DNA of 64,000 bases from Methylobacterium sp. J-067 (lineage in GTDB: Bacteria; Pseudomonadota; Alphaproteobacteria; Rhizobiales; Beijerinckiaceae). The stretch lies in assembly GCF_022829465.1 (NCBI RefSeq), contig NZ_JAKSXZ010000108.1, positions 124,001 through 188,000 on the forward strand. The letters run 5' to 3'. Below, one piece after another: positions 15,500-23,849 of the stretch (position 1 is its first letter; each line of letters starts with the position of its first letter). The position numbers and the translations under genes are program-made. The notes beneath the pieces are model-generated. The model made no database searches and was not told the DNA's origin. It was given only the letters and a program-made list of their open reading frames with translations.

Positions 15500-15521
15500 C
15501 CTGCCGATCAATCCTGGCAGG
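15500..15521. terminator. Hairpin between convergent creA-like and small secreted protein genes
   Basis: CCTGCC (15500-15505) and GGCAGG (15516-15521) form a 6-bp stem with a 10-nt loop that spans the end of the minus-strand gene. No T-run; possible weak bidirectional terminator. Confidence 0.35.
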
Positions 15522-15855
15522 TGATGCGGATCGGGCGGTCGGCCGGCTTGGTGACGGCCGGCTGCTCGATGGCGCCGGTATACTCGTCGGCGGCGGCGGT
15601 GCCGTAGGAGCCGGCGGAGGCGAAGCCCTGGGATTCGCACCACGCGTTGGCGACGACCTGCCCGCACTCGCTGCCCGGCGAGGTCAGGCAATCGGCCACG
15701 CCGTAGCCGTCGCTGGAGGGGATCAGGAAGGTCTTCTCGACATGGTTCGCCGCCATGCGGGGCGTCTCGCCGTCGCTGCCCGCGAGGGCCTGCCCGGCGA
15801 GGCCGAGCGCCGTAAACGCGGCAATGGCAAGGGATCCGGCAGCTTTGCGTCGCAT
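15508..15855 (-). CDS. Small secreted cysteine-containing protein, hypothetical
   Basis: A 115-residue protein with a clear signal peptide (SLAIAAFTALGLAGQALA-G). The mature domain of about 90 residues contains four cysteines in the order DGYGVADCL, GSECGQVVANAWCESQGF and ITCQD, spaced as if paired in two disulfides. Similar short secreted proteins with ADCL...CG..VA..WC..QGF patterns occur in related Hyphomicrobiales as I recall; function unknown. It converges with the creA-like gene. The start ATG at 15855 is immediately before the signal peptide and is the only sensible one. Confidence 0.72.
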   Translation of the reverse strand: MRRKAAGSLAIAAFTALGLAGQALAGSDGETPRMAANHVEKTFLIPSSDGYGVADCLTSPGSECGQVVANAWCESQGFASAGSYGTAAADEYTGAIEQPAVTKPADRPIRITCQD

Positions 15856-16164
15856 GGGGTTTCCTCTGTCACGGGAACGGTGACGTGACGATCGCTGAGG
15901 GGACGGTCGGAGAGGAGCGTTAAGGAACCCTTACGCCCCTGCGCGGTCCCGCCGCCCGTCTCTCTTCTCGAAATCCTCACCCTTTTGCGTTAGCCCCATC
16001 GGGCGCCAAACACCGTCGCGGCGGTGCAACAGGCGTGCGGGCCGAGCCCGGCGGATCGCCACGGTTTCGCCGCGCCGCCGCCGGACGGCCGCCTCGCCCC
16101 CTCTGGGGGAGGGGTCATGGGGAGATCGGTCGCGAGGCAGGGCGGCCGGGAGGAACGGGGTTTC
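15856..16164. promoter_or_regulatory. Divergent intergenic region before cysS
   Basis: About 309 bp without a gene. It must hold the promoters of the leftward secreted-protein gene and of cysS. A short perfect inverted repeat TAAGG-AAC-CCTTA lies at 15921-15933. The plus-strand frame upstream of cysS is open from 16024, but it lacks similarity to CysRS N-termini. Nothing resembling a T-box or other riboswitch is apparent. Confidence 0.35.
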
Positions 16165-17547
16165 ATGGCGCCGATGTTGCGGCTCTACAACACGCTGACC
16201 GGCCAGAAGGACGCCTTCCGCCCGATCGATCCCGGCAACGTGCGCCTCTACGCCTGCGGACCCACCGTCTACGACGCCGCCCATATCGGAAATGCCAGGC
16301 CGATCATCGTCTTCGACCTGCTGTTCCGGCTGCTGCGCCACCTCTACGGGCCGGCGCACGTCACCTACGCCCGCAACGTCACGGACGTGGACGACAAGAT
16401 CAACGCCCGCGCCGCCGAGCGCGGCATCACCATCCGCGAACTCACCGACGGGACGCTGGCGCAGTTCCACAGGGACGTGCGCGACCTCGGCATCCTGATG
16501 CCGGACGACGTGAACCGGCCGGGCGAACCCCCGCGCTTCATCGAGCCCCGCGCCACCGATCACATTGCTGAGATGACGGCGATGATCGAAGGTCTGGTCG
16601 CGGCGGGCCACGCCTACGTGGCGGACGGGCATGTCTTGTTCGACGTGCCCTCCATGCCGGATTACGGCCGGCTCTCGAAGCGGCCCCTGGACGAGATGGA
16701 GGCCGGCGCCCGCGTCGAGGTCGCTCCTTACAAGCGCTCGCCCCTCGATTTCGTGCTGTGGAAGCCCTCGAAGCCGGGCGAGCCCTCGTGGCCGTCGCCC
16801 TGCGGGATCGCGGCGCCGGGACGGCCGGGCTGGCACATCGAGTGCTCGGCCATGTCGGCCAAGCACCTCGGCCAGACCTTCGACATCCATGCGGGCGGGA
16901 TCGACCTGATCTTCCCCCATCACGAGAACGAGGTGGCGCAGTCGCGCTGCTGCTTCGGCACGCCGGTGATGGCCAACGTGTGGATGCACAACGGCTTCCT
17001 GCAGGTCGAAGGGGAGAAGATGTCGAAGTCCCTCGGCAACTTCATCACCATCCGGCAGGTGCTGGACGATTGGCCGGGCGAGGTCGTGCGCCTCAACATG
17101 CTGAAGACGCATTACCGCCAGCCGATCGACTGGACCCTTCGCGGGCTGGAGGAATCCAGCCGGATGCTGGACCGCTGGTACGCCACGGCCGGCGATGCCG
17201 AGCCGGCGGGCGGTATGCCGGAGAGCGTGCTCGCGCCGCTCCTCGACGACCTGAACACCCCGGCGGCCATGGCCGAGCTGCACAAGCTGACGGCGCCGGA
17301 AGCCCTGCGCGCGGCGGGCACTATCCTCGGCTTCCTCCGGCAGACCCGCTCGGAGCGCGAGGATTCCCGCGTCGCCGCCTCCGGCATCGATGTTGCTGCG
17401 GTCGAGGCGCTGATCGCGGCCCGCAAGGAGGCGCGGGCGGCGAAGGACTGGGCGGCTTCCGACCGCGCCCGCGACGCCCTGGCGGCGATGGGCGTGGCGG
17501 TGAAGGACAACAAGGACGGCACCACCACCTGGACCGTCGCCGGCTGA
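16165..17547 (+). CDS. cysS: Cysteinyl-tRNA synthetase
   Basis: A 460-residue class I synthetase that charges tRNA-Cys. Residues 31-43 give [13 protein letters not shown], with the zinc ligand Cys31 and the HIGH-type motif HIGN at 40-43; WHIECSAMS and HHENEVAQS carry the other zinc ligands; KMSKS lies at about 284-288 in [12 protein letters not shown]. Length is normal. The open frame extends to 16024 but the ATG at 16165, with GGGAGGA about 11 nt upstream, gives the canonical N-terminus ([14 protein letters not shown]). The serine-protease gene begins 25 bp after the stop. Confidence 0.96.
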   Translation: MAPMLRLYNTLTGQKDAFRPIDPGNVRLYACGPTVYDAAHIGNARPIIVFDLLFRLLRHLYGPAHVTYARNVTDVDDKINARAAERGITIRELTDGTLAQFHRDVRDLGILMPDDVNRPGEPPRFIEPRATDHIAEMTAMIEGLVAAGHAYVADGHVLFDVPSMPDYGRLSKRPLDEMEAGARVEVAPYKRSPLDFVLWKPSKPGEPSWPSPCGIAAPGRPGWHIECSAMSAKHLGQTFDIHAGGIDLIFPHHENEVAQSRCCFGTPVMANVWMHNGFLQVEGEKMSKSLGNFITIRQVLDDWPGEVVRLNMLKTHYRQPIDWTLRGLEESSRMLDRWYATAGDAEPAGGMPESVLAPLLDDLNTPAAMAELHKLTAPEALRAAGTILGFLRQTRSEREDSRVAASGIDVAAVEALIAARKEARAAKDWAASDRARDALAAMGVAVKDNKDGTTTWTVAG

Positions 17548-17572
17548 GCGCGGATCACTCGGGAGCACGCAT

Positions 17573-18328
17573 TTGCGCATCGTCGGTAGGGTCCGCCTCT
17601 GTCTGGCGGCGGTCATGGCGGTCTTGTCCGCCTCACCCGGACACGCCATCGACGGCGGGTCGGTGGCGGGCGGGGATGCCCTCGCCCAGGCCACGGTCGG
17701 CCTCGGCACGATCACCAAGCCGGAGGACGCGCTGCGTCTCACCCGCTGCTCCGGCGTCCTCGTCGCGCCGGATCTCGTGCTGACGGCCGCCCATTGCGTG
17801 AACGGCGATCCCCTCGGCGCCCTCGTCGTGTTCTTCAAGGGCGGCAACCCGGTTCGTCCCGTTTACGCGGCGAAGGTCGCGGCCCGCTACAGCCCCGATC
17901 CCGGCGAGATGCTGCCGAACGCGGCGCCGGACATCAGCATCGCCGACCTCTCCGTCGATCTCGCGGTCCTGCGCCTCACCGAGCCGGTGCGCGGGCGCCG
18001 TCCCGTGCCACTGGCGAGCGACCCGAGCCGCGTGCCGAAGCACCTGCGCTTCGCGGGCGCTGGCCTCTCGCGCACGGGCGTCGGCCGCCTGCGCACGGCG
18101 GGGCTGACCCCGGTGGCCTCGACCAGCACTGGGCTGACCATCGCACGCGTCGATGGCGGCGGCCGGATCTGCCTCGGTGATTCGGGCGGCCCGGTCGTCG
18201 CGACGGATCGGGGCGGCACCTATGTCTGGGGTGTGGCGAGCGCGGTCATCTCGCAATCGGCGCCCTGCGGCAGCTACGTCATCGTCGCCCCGGCGGCGCA
18301 GGTCTTCAGCGGCTCGGGCGTTCGCTGA
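17573..18328 (+). CDS. Secreted trypsin-like serine protease
   Basis: A 251-residue S1-family protease starting at TTG with a GGGAG upstream. A signal peptide (LCLAAVMAVLSASPGHA) precedes a chymotrypsin fold with all three catalytic residues: His in VLTAAHCVNG, Asp in VDLAVLRL and Ser in CLGDSGGPVV. A cysteine pair flanks the histidine loop. It likely degrades or processes proteins in the periplasm or outside the cell. No PDZ domain is present, so it is not a DegP/HtrA protease. Only 25 bp separate it from cysS, though a functional link is not obvious. Confidence 0.88.
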   Translation: MRIVGRVRLCLAAVMAVLSASPGHAIDGGSVAGGDALAQATVGLGTITKPEDALRLTRCSGVLVAPDLVLTAAHCVNGDPLGALVVFFKGGNPVRPVYAAKVAARYSPDPGEMLPNAAPDISIADLSVDLAVLRLTEPVRGRRPVPLASDPSRVPKHLRFAGAGLSRTGVGRLRTAGLTPVASTSTGLTIARVDGGGRICLGDSGGPVVATDRGGTYVWGVASAVISQSAPCGSYVIVAPAAQVFSGSGVR

Positions 18329-18336
18329 CGCGTATG

Positions 18337-18369
18337 AAAAAGCCCCGCGCGGCGGAAGGCCGGCGGGGC
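18337..18369 (-). terminator. Terminator of ctrA
   Basis: On the minus strand GCCCCGC and GCGGGGC (18363-18369 and 18342-18348 in plus coordinates) form a 7-bp stem followed by five T (A-run 18337-18341 on plus). It lies 28 bp past the ctrA stop. Confidence 0.85.
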
Positions 18370-18396
18370 GTTCGAGGCTGGGTAAGGAAAGGCGGA

Positions 18397-19098
18397 TCAG
18401 ACCGCCATGCGCTCCTCGCCGTCCATCGGCTCGCGCAGCACGTAGCCGCGGCCCCAAACGGTCTCGATGTAATTCTTGCCCTGGCTGGCGTTGGCCAGCT
18501 TCTTGCGCAGCTTGCAGATGAAGACGTCGATGATCTTCAACTCGGGCTCGTCCATGCCGCCGTAGAGATGGTTGAGGAACATCTCCTTGGTGAGGGTCGT
18601 GCCCTTCCGCAGGGAGAGGAGTTCCAGCATCTGGTACTCCTTGCCGGTGAGGTGGACGCGGGCGCCGCCGACCTCGACGGTCTTCTGATCGAGGTTCACG
18701 ATCAGGTCGCCCGTGGTGATGACCGACTGGGCGTGGCCCTTCGACCGGCGGACGATGGCGTGGATGCGCGCCACAAGTTCATCCTTGTGGAACGGCTTGG
18801 TGAGATAGTCGTCGGCGCCGAAGCCGAGGCCCTTCACCTTGTCCTCGATGCCGGCGAGGCCGGACAGGATCAGGATCGGGGTCTTCACCTTCGCGACGCG
18901 AAGGTTGCGAAGCACCTCGTAGCCCGACATGTCGGGCAGGTTCAGGTCGAGGAGGATGATGTCGTAGTCGTACAGCTTCCCGAGGTCGATACCCTCTTCC
19001 CCAAGATCAGTCGTGTACGTGTTAAAGTTCTCGGACTTCAGCATCAACTCGATGCTTTGCGCCGTAGCGCTATCGTCCTCGATCAGAAGTACCCGCAT
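18397..19098 (-). CDS. ctrA: Cell-cycle response regulator CtrA
   Basis: A 233-residue OmpR-type regulator. The receiver domain (1-about 115) has IEDD (acidic pocket), phospho-acceptor Asp51 in [14 protein letters not shown] and the conserved Lys in DYLTKPF. The C-terminal winged helix contains [39 protein letters not shown] and GRGYVL. Sequence is nearly that of Caulobacter CtrA, whose winged helix binds TTAA-N7-TTAA and controls division, flagella and other polar functions. Two GANTC (CcrM methylation) sites lie in the upstream gap, consistent with cell-cycle control, and fliI is divergent. The C-terminus ends MAV rather than the Ala-Ala tail used for ClpXP degradation in Caulobacter; proteolysis may differ. 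Confidence 0.96.
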   Translation of the reverse strand: MRVLLIEDDSATAQSIELMLKSENFNTYTTDLGEEGIDLGKLYDYDIILLDLNLPDMSGYEVLRNLRVAKVKTPILILSGLAGIEDKVKGLGFGADDYLTKPFHKDELVARIHAIVRRSKGHAQSVITTGDLIVNLDQKTVEVGGARVHLTGKEYQMLELLSLRKGTTLTKEMFLNHLYGGMDEPELKIIDVFICKLRKKLANASQGKNYIETVWGRGYVLREPMDGEERMAV

Positions 19099-19472
19099 CG
19101 TCGGTCCCCAGCCCAGCCGGCCGTATCAGTGCGCGCACACGTCCCCGTCGACAGCCTGCCACCGGCCTGTGGACAGGCGCCCCACCGCTCTTGACGTGAA
19201 ACGCTATGAGTTAATCGTTAACAAAACCTGATTCCCGCCCGCAAGCTCTTACTTGCGCGATCGACCAGCTTGGCCGGAGAAATTTCCCCCGGCATCGATG
19301 GCGGAACGCCTCGGCGTCCCCTCGACCGCGGTGCGTTTCGCCCGCGACACGACTCTAAGTGCTTCGACCGCAACGATCCGGCGCAGAGGCGTCACCCACC
19401 TGCCACACCCCGACGGCAATGCGTGGGGGAGGGGGCAGGAAAGTCGGCCCGCACCAGGCCGCTACAAGCCCG
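19099..19472. promoter_or_regulatory. Divergent control region between ctrA and fliI with two GANTC sites
   Basis: A 374-bp gap with no gene. GANTC motifs (CcrM methylation targets) occur at 19230-19234 (GATTC) and 19351-19355 (GACTC). A TTAA-tcg-TTAAC element lies at 19211-19222; its two TTAA boxes are only 3 bp apart, not the 7 bp of the CtrA consensus. TTGACG at 19191-19196 could be a -35. A short hairpin GCCTG-TGGA-CAGGC is near 19165-19178. It probably carries promoters for both genes. Confidence 0.5.
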
Positions 19473-20876
19473 ATGACCGCAGTGTTAAGGAGGCGGGTAA
19501 ACGAACCGTTGAGGACGAGGCCGTTGGCGAACGAGCCGGCAAGAACCGTTGCGAATTTGTCGGCGGCGATCGGCGGCCTGGAGCGGGTCGAAACGCTGTC
19601 GACCTACGGCCGCGTCGTGGCCATTCGGGGCCTTCTGGTCGAGGTCGCCGGGCCGGTGGCCGCGATGCGCCTCGGCGGGCGCCTCGATATCGAAGGCGCG
19701 GGCGGGCAGGGCACGATCCCCTGCGAGATCATCGGCTTCCAGGGGGACCGGGCGCTGGCCATGCCCTTCGGCTCCCTGGAGGGCGTGCGCCGGGGCTGCC
19801 CCGCCTTCGTGCGCGACGAGGCCGCCGGGGCGATCCGCCCCTCAGGCGACTGGCTCGGCCGCGTCATCGACGCCCTCGGAAGACCTGTGGATGGGCTCGG
19901 GCCGCTGACGCAGGGCGGGCAGATCTACCCGTTGCGGGCCGATCCGCCGCCGGCCCATGCCCGGCAGAGGGTCGGGGCGCCCCTCGATCTCGGCATCCGC
20001 TGCATCAACACCTTCCTCACGATGTGCGCCGGGCAGCGCATGGGCATCTTCGCCGGCAGCGGCGTCGGCAAGTCGGTGCTGCTCTCCATGCTCGCGCGCT
20101 ACACGGCGGCGGACGTGGCGGTGATCGGCCTCGTCGGCGAGCGGGGACGCGAAGTGCAGGAGTTCCTGCAGGACGACCTCGGCGCGGCGGGCCTCGCCCG
20201 CTCCGTCGTCGTGGTCGCGACCTCGGACGAGCCGGCGCTGATGCGGCGCAACGCGGCCTATGTAACTTTGTCGGTTGCCGAGCACTTTCGCGACCAGGGC
20301 GCGCGCGTGCTGTGCATGATCGACTCGATCACCCGCTTCGCCATGGCCCAGCGGGACATCGGCCTCGCGGCGGGGGAGCCGCCGACCGCCAAGGGCTACA
20401 CGCCGACCGTCTTCTCCGAATTGCCGCGCCTGCTCGAACGGGCCGGGCCGGGGGTCGGGGCCGGCACCATCTCGGCTCTCTTTACAGTGTTGGTCGAGGG
20501 CGACGACCACAACGAGCCGGTGGCGGATGCCGTGCGCGGCATCCTCGACGGGCATATCGTGATGGAGCGCTCCATCGCGGAGCGGGGGCGCTACCCGGCG
20601 ATCAACGTGCTGCGCTCGGTGTCGCGCACCATGCCGCGCTCCTGCGACCCGGGCTACCTCCCGGTGGTGCGCCGGGCGCGGCGGGTCCTCTCCACCTACG
20701 CGGACATGGAGGAGCTGATCCGGCTCGGCGCCTACCGCGCCGGCTCGTCCCAGGAGGTCGATGAGGCGGTGGCGCTCATGCCAGATCTTGAGGCTTTTCT
20801 GGGGCAGGGTAAGGAAGAAGCAACGTCCATCAGCGATGGTTACGCACGGCTCGCCCAGATCGTCGGGGGAGCCTGA
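19473..20876 (+). CDS. fliI: Flagellum-specific ATPase FliI
   Basis: About 467 residues; hexameric ATPase at the cytoplasmic face of the flagellar type III export gate. The P-loop is [15 protein letters not shown], followed by [13 protein letters not shown], Walker B in [17 protein letters not shown], and [15 protein letters not shown]. The N-terminal beta barrel contains [18 protein letters not shown]. Start choice is uncertain: the ATG at 19473 has no ribosome-binding site, while AAGGAGG at 19487-19493 sits before in-frame TTG codons at 19509 and 19524, which would shorten the protein by 12-17 residues. fliJ follows after 59 bp. Confidence 0.94.
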   Translation: MTAVLRRRVNEPLRTRPLANEPARTVANLSAAIGGLERVETLSTYGRVVAIRGLLVEVAGPVAAMRLGGRLDIEGAGGQGTIPCEIIGFQGDRALAMPFGSLEGVRRGCPAFVRDEAAGAIRPSGDWLGRVIDALGRPVDGLGPLTQGGQIYPLRADPPPAHARQRVGAPLDLGIRCINTFLTMCAGQRMGIFAGSGVGKSVLLSMLARYTAADVAVIGLVGERGREVQEFLQDDLGAAGLARSVVVVATSDEPALMRRNAAYVTLSVAEHFRDQGARVLCMIDSITRFAMAQRDIGLAAGEPPTAKGYTPTVFSELPRLLERAGPGVGAGTISALFTVLVEGDDHNEPVADAVRGILDGHIVMERSIAERGRYPAINVLRSVSRTMPRSCDPGYLPVVRRARRVLSTYADMEELIRLGAYRAGSSQEVDEAVALMPDLEAFLGQGKEEATSISDGYARLAQIVGGA

Positions 20877-20935
20877 ACGAGTCGCGCATCGGGCGGCAAT
20901 GGCCGGCGCGCACCGCGTGGAGTGAGCGTCCCTCA

Positions 20936-21343
20936 ATGAAATCGCGTGACACGCTGATCCGCCTGCGACGCTTTCAGGTCGATGAGAAGCGTCGCCGCGT
21001 GACCCAGATCGAGATGATGATGGCGGACTTCAACCGCATGGCGACCGAACTTGATCGGGAAGTCGCCATGGAGGAGTCCCGCGCCGGCATCACCGACGTC
21101 GGTCACTTTGCGTACCCGACCTATGCCCGCGCGGCGGCGACCCGACGGGACAACATGCGCCAATCGGCCCAAGCCCTCGAAGGCCAGTTGGCCGAGGCGA
21201 AGGCCGAGCTCGGCGAAGCCTTCGAGGAGTTGAAGAAGGTCGAGATCCTCGACGACCGCGAGCGGTCCGCCGAGCGCGCTGCCGAGAATGCCCGCGATCA
21301 GGCGGCCATGGACGGAATCGGCCTCAACCGCGCCCGCGCTTGA
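20936..21343 (+). CDS. fliJ: Flagellar export chaperone/ATPase-stalk protein FliJ
   Basis: A 135-residue, highly charged, almost wholly helical protein: RLRRFQVDEKRRRVTQIEMM near the start and long Glu/Lys/Arg/Ala heptad-like stretches to the end, predicted as an antiparallel coiled coil. FliJ forms the central stalk of the FliI hexamer and helps open the export gate. Sequence identity in this family is low; the call depends on composition, length (FliJ is usually 130-150) and position directly behind fliI. Confidence 0.87.
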   Translation: MKSRDTLIRLRRFQVDEKRRRVTQIEMMMADFNRMATELDREVAMEESRAGITDVGHFAYPTYARAAATRRDNMRQSAQALEGQLAEAKAELGEAFEELKKVEILDDRERSAERAAENARDQAAMDGIGLNRARA

Positions 21344-21460
21344 GCCTGCACGAAACCGTCACGATCGGATGACATGGGAGCGCGCCGGCAACCGGGTCCA
21401 CCGGGTTGCGGCGCGCCGCTTAGTGGCGCATCAGGGGCCGTTCCCGAGGCGTCATCATCC

Positions 21461-22528
21461 ATGAAGAAGCTCAGCGAGTTCCTCTGGCCGCTCATCGGCC
21501 TCGCGGCCGTCGCGATCTCGGGCTATTTCCTGTATCAGGAGCTCAAGACCACCTCGATCTCGGCGATCGGCGACGCGATCCTCGCGATCCCGCCTCACCG
21601 GATCCTGCTCGCGGCGCTCTCGACCCTCGTCGCCTACGCCGCCCTGGCCTGGTACGACCGGATCGCGCTGCTGCATCTGGGCGTGCGCCACATCTCGTGG
21701 CTGTTCGTCTCGCTCTGCTCGTTCACGACCTACGCGCTCTCGCACAACATCGGCGCCTCGGTCTTCTCCGGCGCCCTGGTGCGCTACCGCGCCTACACGG
21801 CCAAGGGCCTCACGGCGGCGCAGGTGGCGGTGCTGGTCGCCCTGTGCTCCTTCACCTTCTTCCTCGGCACGGTGTTCCTCGGCGGCCTGACGCTCGTCAT
21901 CGACCCCGAACTCCTCACCCGCCTCGACGGCAAGCTGCCGACCTTCCTCACCGATCCGAAGACCGCCTATATCGTCGGTGCCGGCATGCTCGCCTTCGTG
22001 GCGCTCTACGCGGCGGGCTCGATCCTGCGGCTTCGGCCGCTGCACATCCGCTCGTTCAAGCTCGAATATCCCCGCCCCGGCATCATGGCGCGCCAGCTCC
22101 TGGCGGCGCCCCTCGAACTGCTCGGCGCGGCGGGCATCATCTACTTCGCCCTGCCGGATGCCATGAACCCCGGCTTCATCCCGGTGCTCGCGATCTTCCT
22201 CGCCTCGTTCTCCGTGGCGCTCGCCTCGCACGCCCCCGGCGGCCTCGGCGTATTCGAGATCGTGTTCATCACCGCCATGCACATTACCGACGCCGCCCAG
22301 AAGGACGCGGTGATCGCGGCGGTGATCGTGTTCCGCATCTTCTACTTCTGGATTCCGGCGCTGATCTCGATCGTCGTCGTGGTGGCCTTCGAGCGCTCCC
22401 GTCTCGCCGCCGCCATCGGCACGGCCGCCCATCCGAGGCCGCCGAAGCCCGTGCCGGAGGCGCCGGTCTCGGTGCCGGGCCTGGATGCCCACGAACTGGA
22501 GCGGGACCTCAAGCGCAAGGCGGTCTGA
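21461..22528 (+). CDS. Multi-spanning membrane protein, YbhN/UPF0104 family (flippase-like domain)
   Basis: A 355-residue integral membrane protein with about 8 hydrophobic helices. The family signature region includes YALSHNIGASVFSGALVRYR and LASHAPGGLGVFEIVF, typical of the lysyl-phosphatidylglycerol synthase transmembrane (flippase) domain found alone in YbhN-type proteins. No synthetase or acyltransferase domain is attached, so lipid movement rather than lysine transfer is the likelier role, and even that is inference. The C-terminal tail after the last helix is about 45 residues, Pro-rich then charged. Start at 21461 is taken because the preceding frame is Gly/Pro-rich; a GAGG lies about 12 nt upstream. 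It ends 8 bp from the convergent GGDEF gene. Confidence 0.82.
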   Translation: MKKLSEFLWPLIGLAAVAISGYFLYQELKTTSISAIGDAILAIPPHRILLAALSTLVAYAALAWYDRIALLHLGVRHISWLFVSLCSFTTYALSHNIGASVFSGALVRYRAYTAKGLTAAQVAVLVALCSFTFFLGTVFLGGLTLVIDPELLTRLDGKLPTFLTDPKTAYIVGAGMLAFVALYAAGSILRLRPLHIRSFKLEYPRPGIMARQLLAAPLELLGAAGIIYFALPDAMNPGFIPVLAIFLASFSVALASHAPGGLGVFEIVFITAMHITDAAQKDAVIAAVIVFRIFYFWIPALISIVVVVAFERSRLAAAIGTAAHPRPPKPVPEAPVSVPGLDAHELERDLKRKAV

Positions 22529-22535
22529 GCGCGGC

Positions 22536-23693
22536 TCAGGCCACGTCGCGCAGGCGGGGCGCCGGGGCGACGGCTCCGGCCGACACCCCACCGCCCGCCC
22601 GCTTGACCCGGTACGAGGCCTCGTCCGCCCGGCGCAGCAGGTCTTCCAGCTGCGCCCCCCGTGCCCCGGCGACGGCATAGCCGAGGCTCACCCCCACGCT
22701 CAGGCCGCGCCCGTCGATCCGCATCGGCTCGCGCAATTGCCCGTGGATCCGGTCGGCCAGATCCTCGGCCTCCTCCGGCCGGCGGACGGCCCTCTGCAGC
22801 ACCACGAACTCGTCGCCGCCCATCCGGGCCACCGTTGCGTCGGCGGGCGCGGCCATGACGAGGCGCCGCGCAACCTCGGCCAGGACGGCATCGCCCGCCG
22901 CGTGGCCGAAGCGGTCGTTGATGCCCTTGAAGCCGTCGAGATCCAGGCAGTGGATCGCGACCAGCGGACCGGTCTCGGTCTCGTGGCGCGCGAATGCCCG
23001 GCGCAGGCCGAGCCGGTTCTCCAGGCCCGTCAGCGGGTCTTTGCGCGCGAGCCGGGCCATGTCGATCCGCACGGCGACGTGCCGCACGGCGGTGGAATGG
23101 GCGTGGCGTACGCTCTCGAAGGAGCCGATCAGGAAGACGAGGAAGATCAGGGCGATCACCCGGTGGGGCGTGTCGTCCCATGACGCCGCCGCGCTCACGG
23201 CCGGCACGCCCGCCACGAGCAGGGAGGTGATCGCGATGCCGGGCCGAACCGCCACGCGGGCGACGATGCCGGAGCTGTAGCCGAACAGCATCCCGGTCGC
23301 GAGCAACTGAAGCTGGAGGCCGGACTGGCGGAAGACGGCGAAGGTCACGGCCCCCACCGCCGAGGCCATCCCGACGGTCACGACGAGATGCGCCGCCTCG
23401 AACCGCGCGGCCATCCGCGCATCGGGGATGCCGTTTCGGGCCATGCGGACCTGCACCGCCATCACCACCAGTTTTCCGAGGCAGGCGAGGCCGCCCCAGA
23501 TCGCGGCGGCCAGCAGCAGGTCCGTACCGATGGCGGCATGGATGAACAGGCTGACGCCAACCAGCGTCACGCCCATGATGCTGGTTGGAACCAGCGAATA
23601 GGCGAGGTCCGCCACCAGCAGCGCCCGCACTTCCGGCGTCTCGCGGAACGTGTCCTGGCGGGTGATCTCCACGGACAAACCCTCTGACTGCAT
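22536..23693 (-). CDS. Membrane-anchored diguanylate cyclase (GGDEF)
   Basis: A 385-residue protein. The first about 190 residues form roughly six membrane helices, with no extra sensory domain recognisable. The GGDEF domain follows RLARKDPLTGLENRLGLRRA and has an intact active site ARMGGDEFVVLQ; HCLDLDGFKGINDRFGHAAG gives the metal and guanine contacts. It should make cyclic di-GMP from GTP. The RxxD inhibitory site expected five residues before GGDEF is absent (the stretch reads PADATVARM), so feedback inhibition through that site is unlikely. Lying between flagellar genes (fliI-fliJ and flhA) it may influence motility or attachment. No EAL domain is attached. Confidence 0.9.
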   Translation of the reverse strand: MQSEGLSVEITRQDTFRETPEVRALLVADLAYSLVPTSIMGVTLVGVSLFIHAAIGTDLLLAAAIWGGLACLGKLVVMAVQVRMARNGIPDARMAARFEAAHLVVTVGMASAVGAVTFAVFRQSGLQLQLLATGMLFGYSSGIVARVAVRPGIAITSLLVAGVPAVSAAASWDDTPHRVIALIFLVFLIGSFESVRHAHSTAVRHVAVRIDMARLARKDPLTGLENRLGLRRAFARHETETGPLVAIHCLDLDGFKGINDRFGHAAGDAVLAEVARRLVMAAPADATVARMGGDEFVVLQRAVRRPEEAEDLADRIHGQLREPMRIDGRGLSVGVSLGYAVAGARGAQLEDLLRRADEASYRVKRAGGGVSAGAVAPAPRLRDVA

Positions 23694-23849
23694 GCAATGG
23701 CCGATGCAGTGAAGGAGCCATCCTACGTATTAAGGATTGATTTCTCCGCTATAGACACGGTTAAATTGCGCTAGGCCTTTGCAACTTGTTGTTGTGCCTG
23801 CACGGATACAACGCATCTTACCGAATCCCGATCTGACAGGGAACGGCTC

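Noticed and set aside
15869..15890. GGAAC near 15869 as an EcfG promoter
   Set aside because: No CGTT-like -10 lies 16-17 bp downstream; other GGAAC occurrences at 15925, 41416 and 57279 fail the same test.
16024..16164. 47-codon N-terminal extension of CysRS
   Set aside because: Gly/Pro/Arg-rich, no match to CysRS N-termini, and a good ribosome-binding site precedes the ATG at 16165.
19211..19222. TTAA-tcg-TTAAC as a full CtrA box
   Set aside because: The spacing is 3 bp rather than 7 bp; noted only as a weak element in the ctrA-fliI gap.
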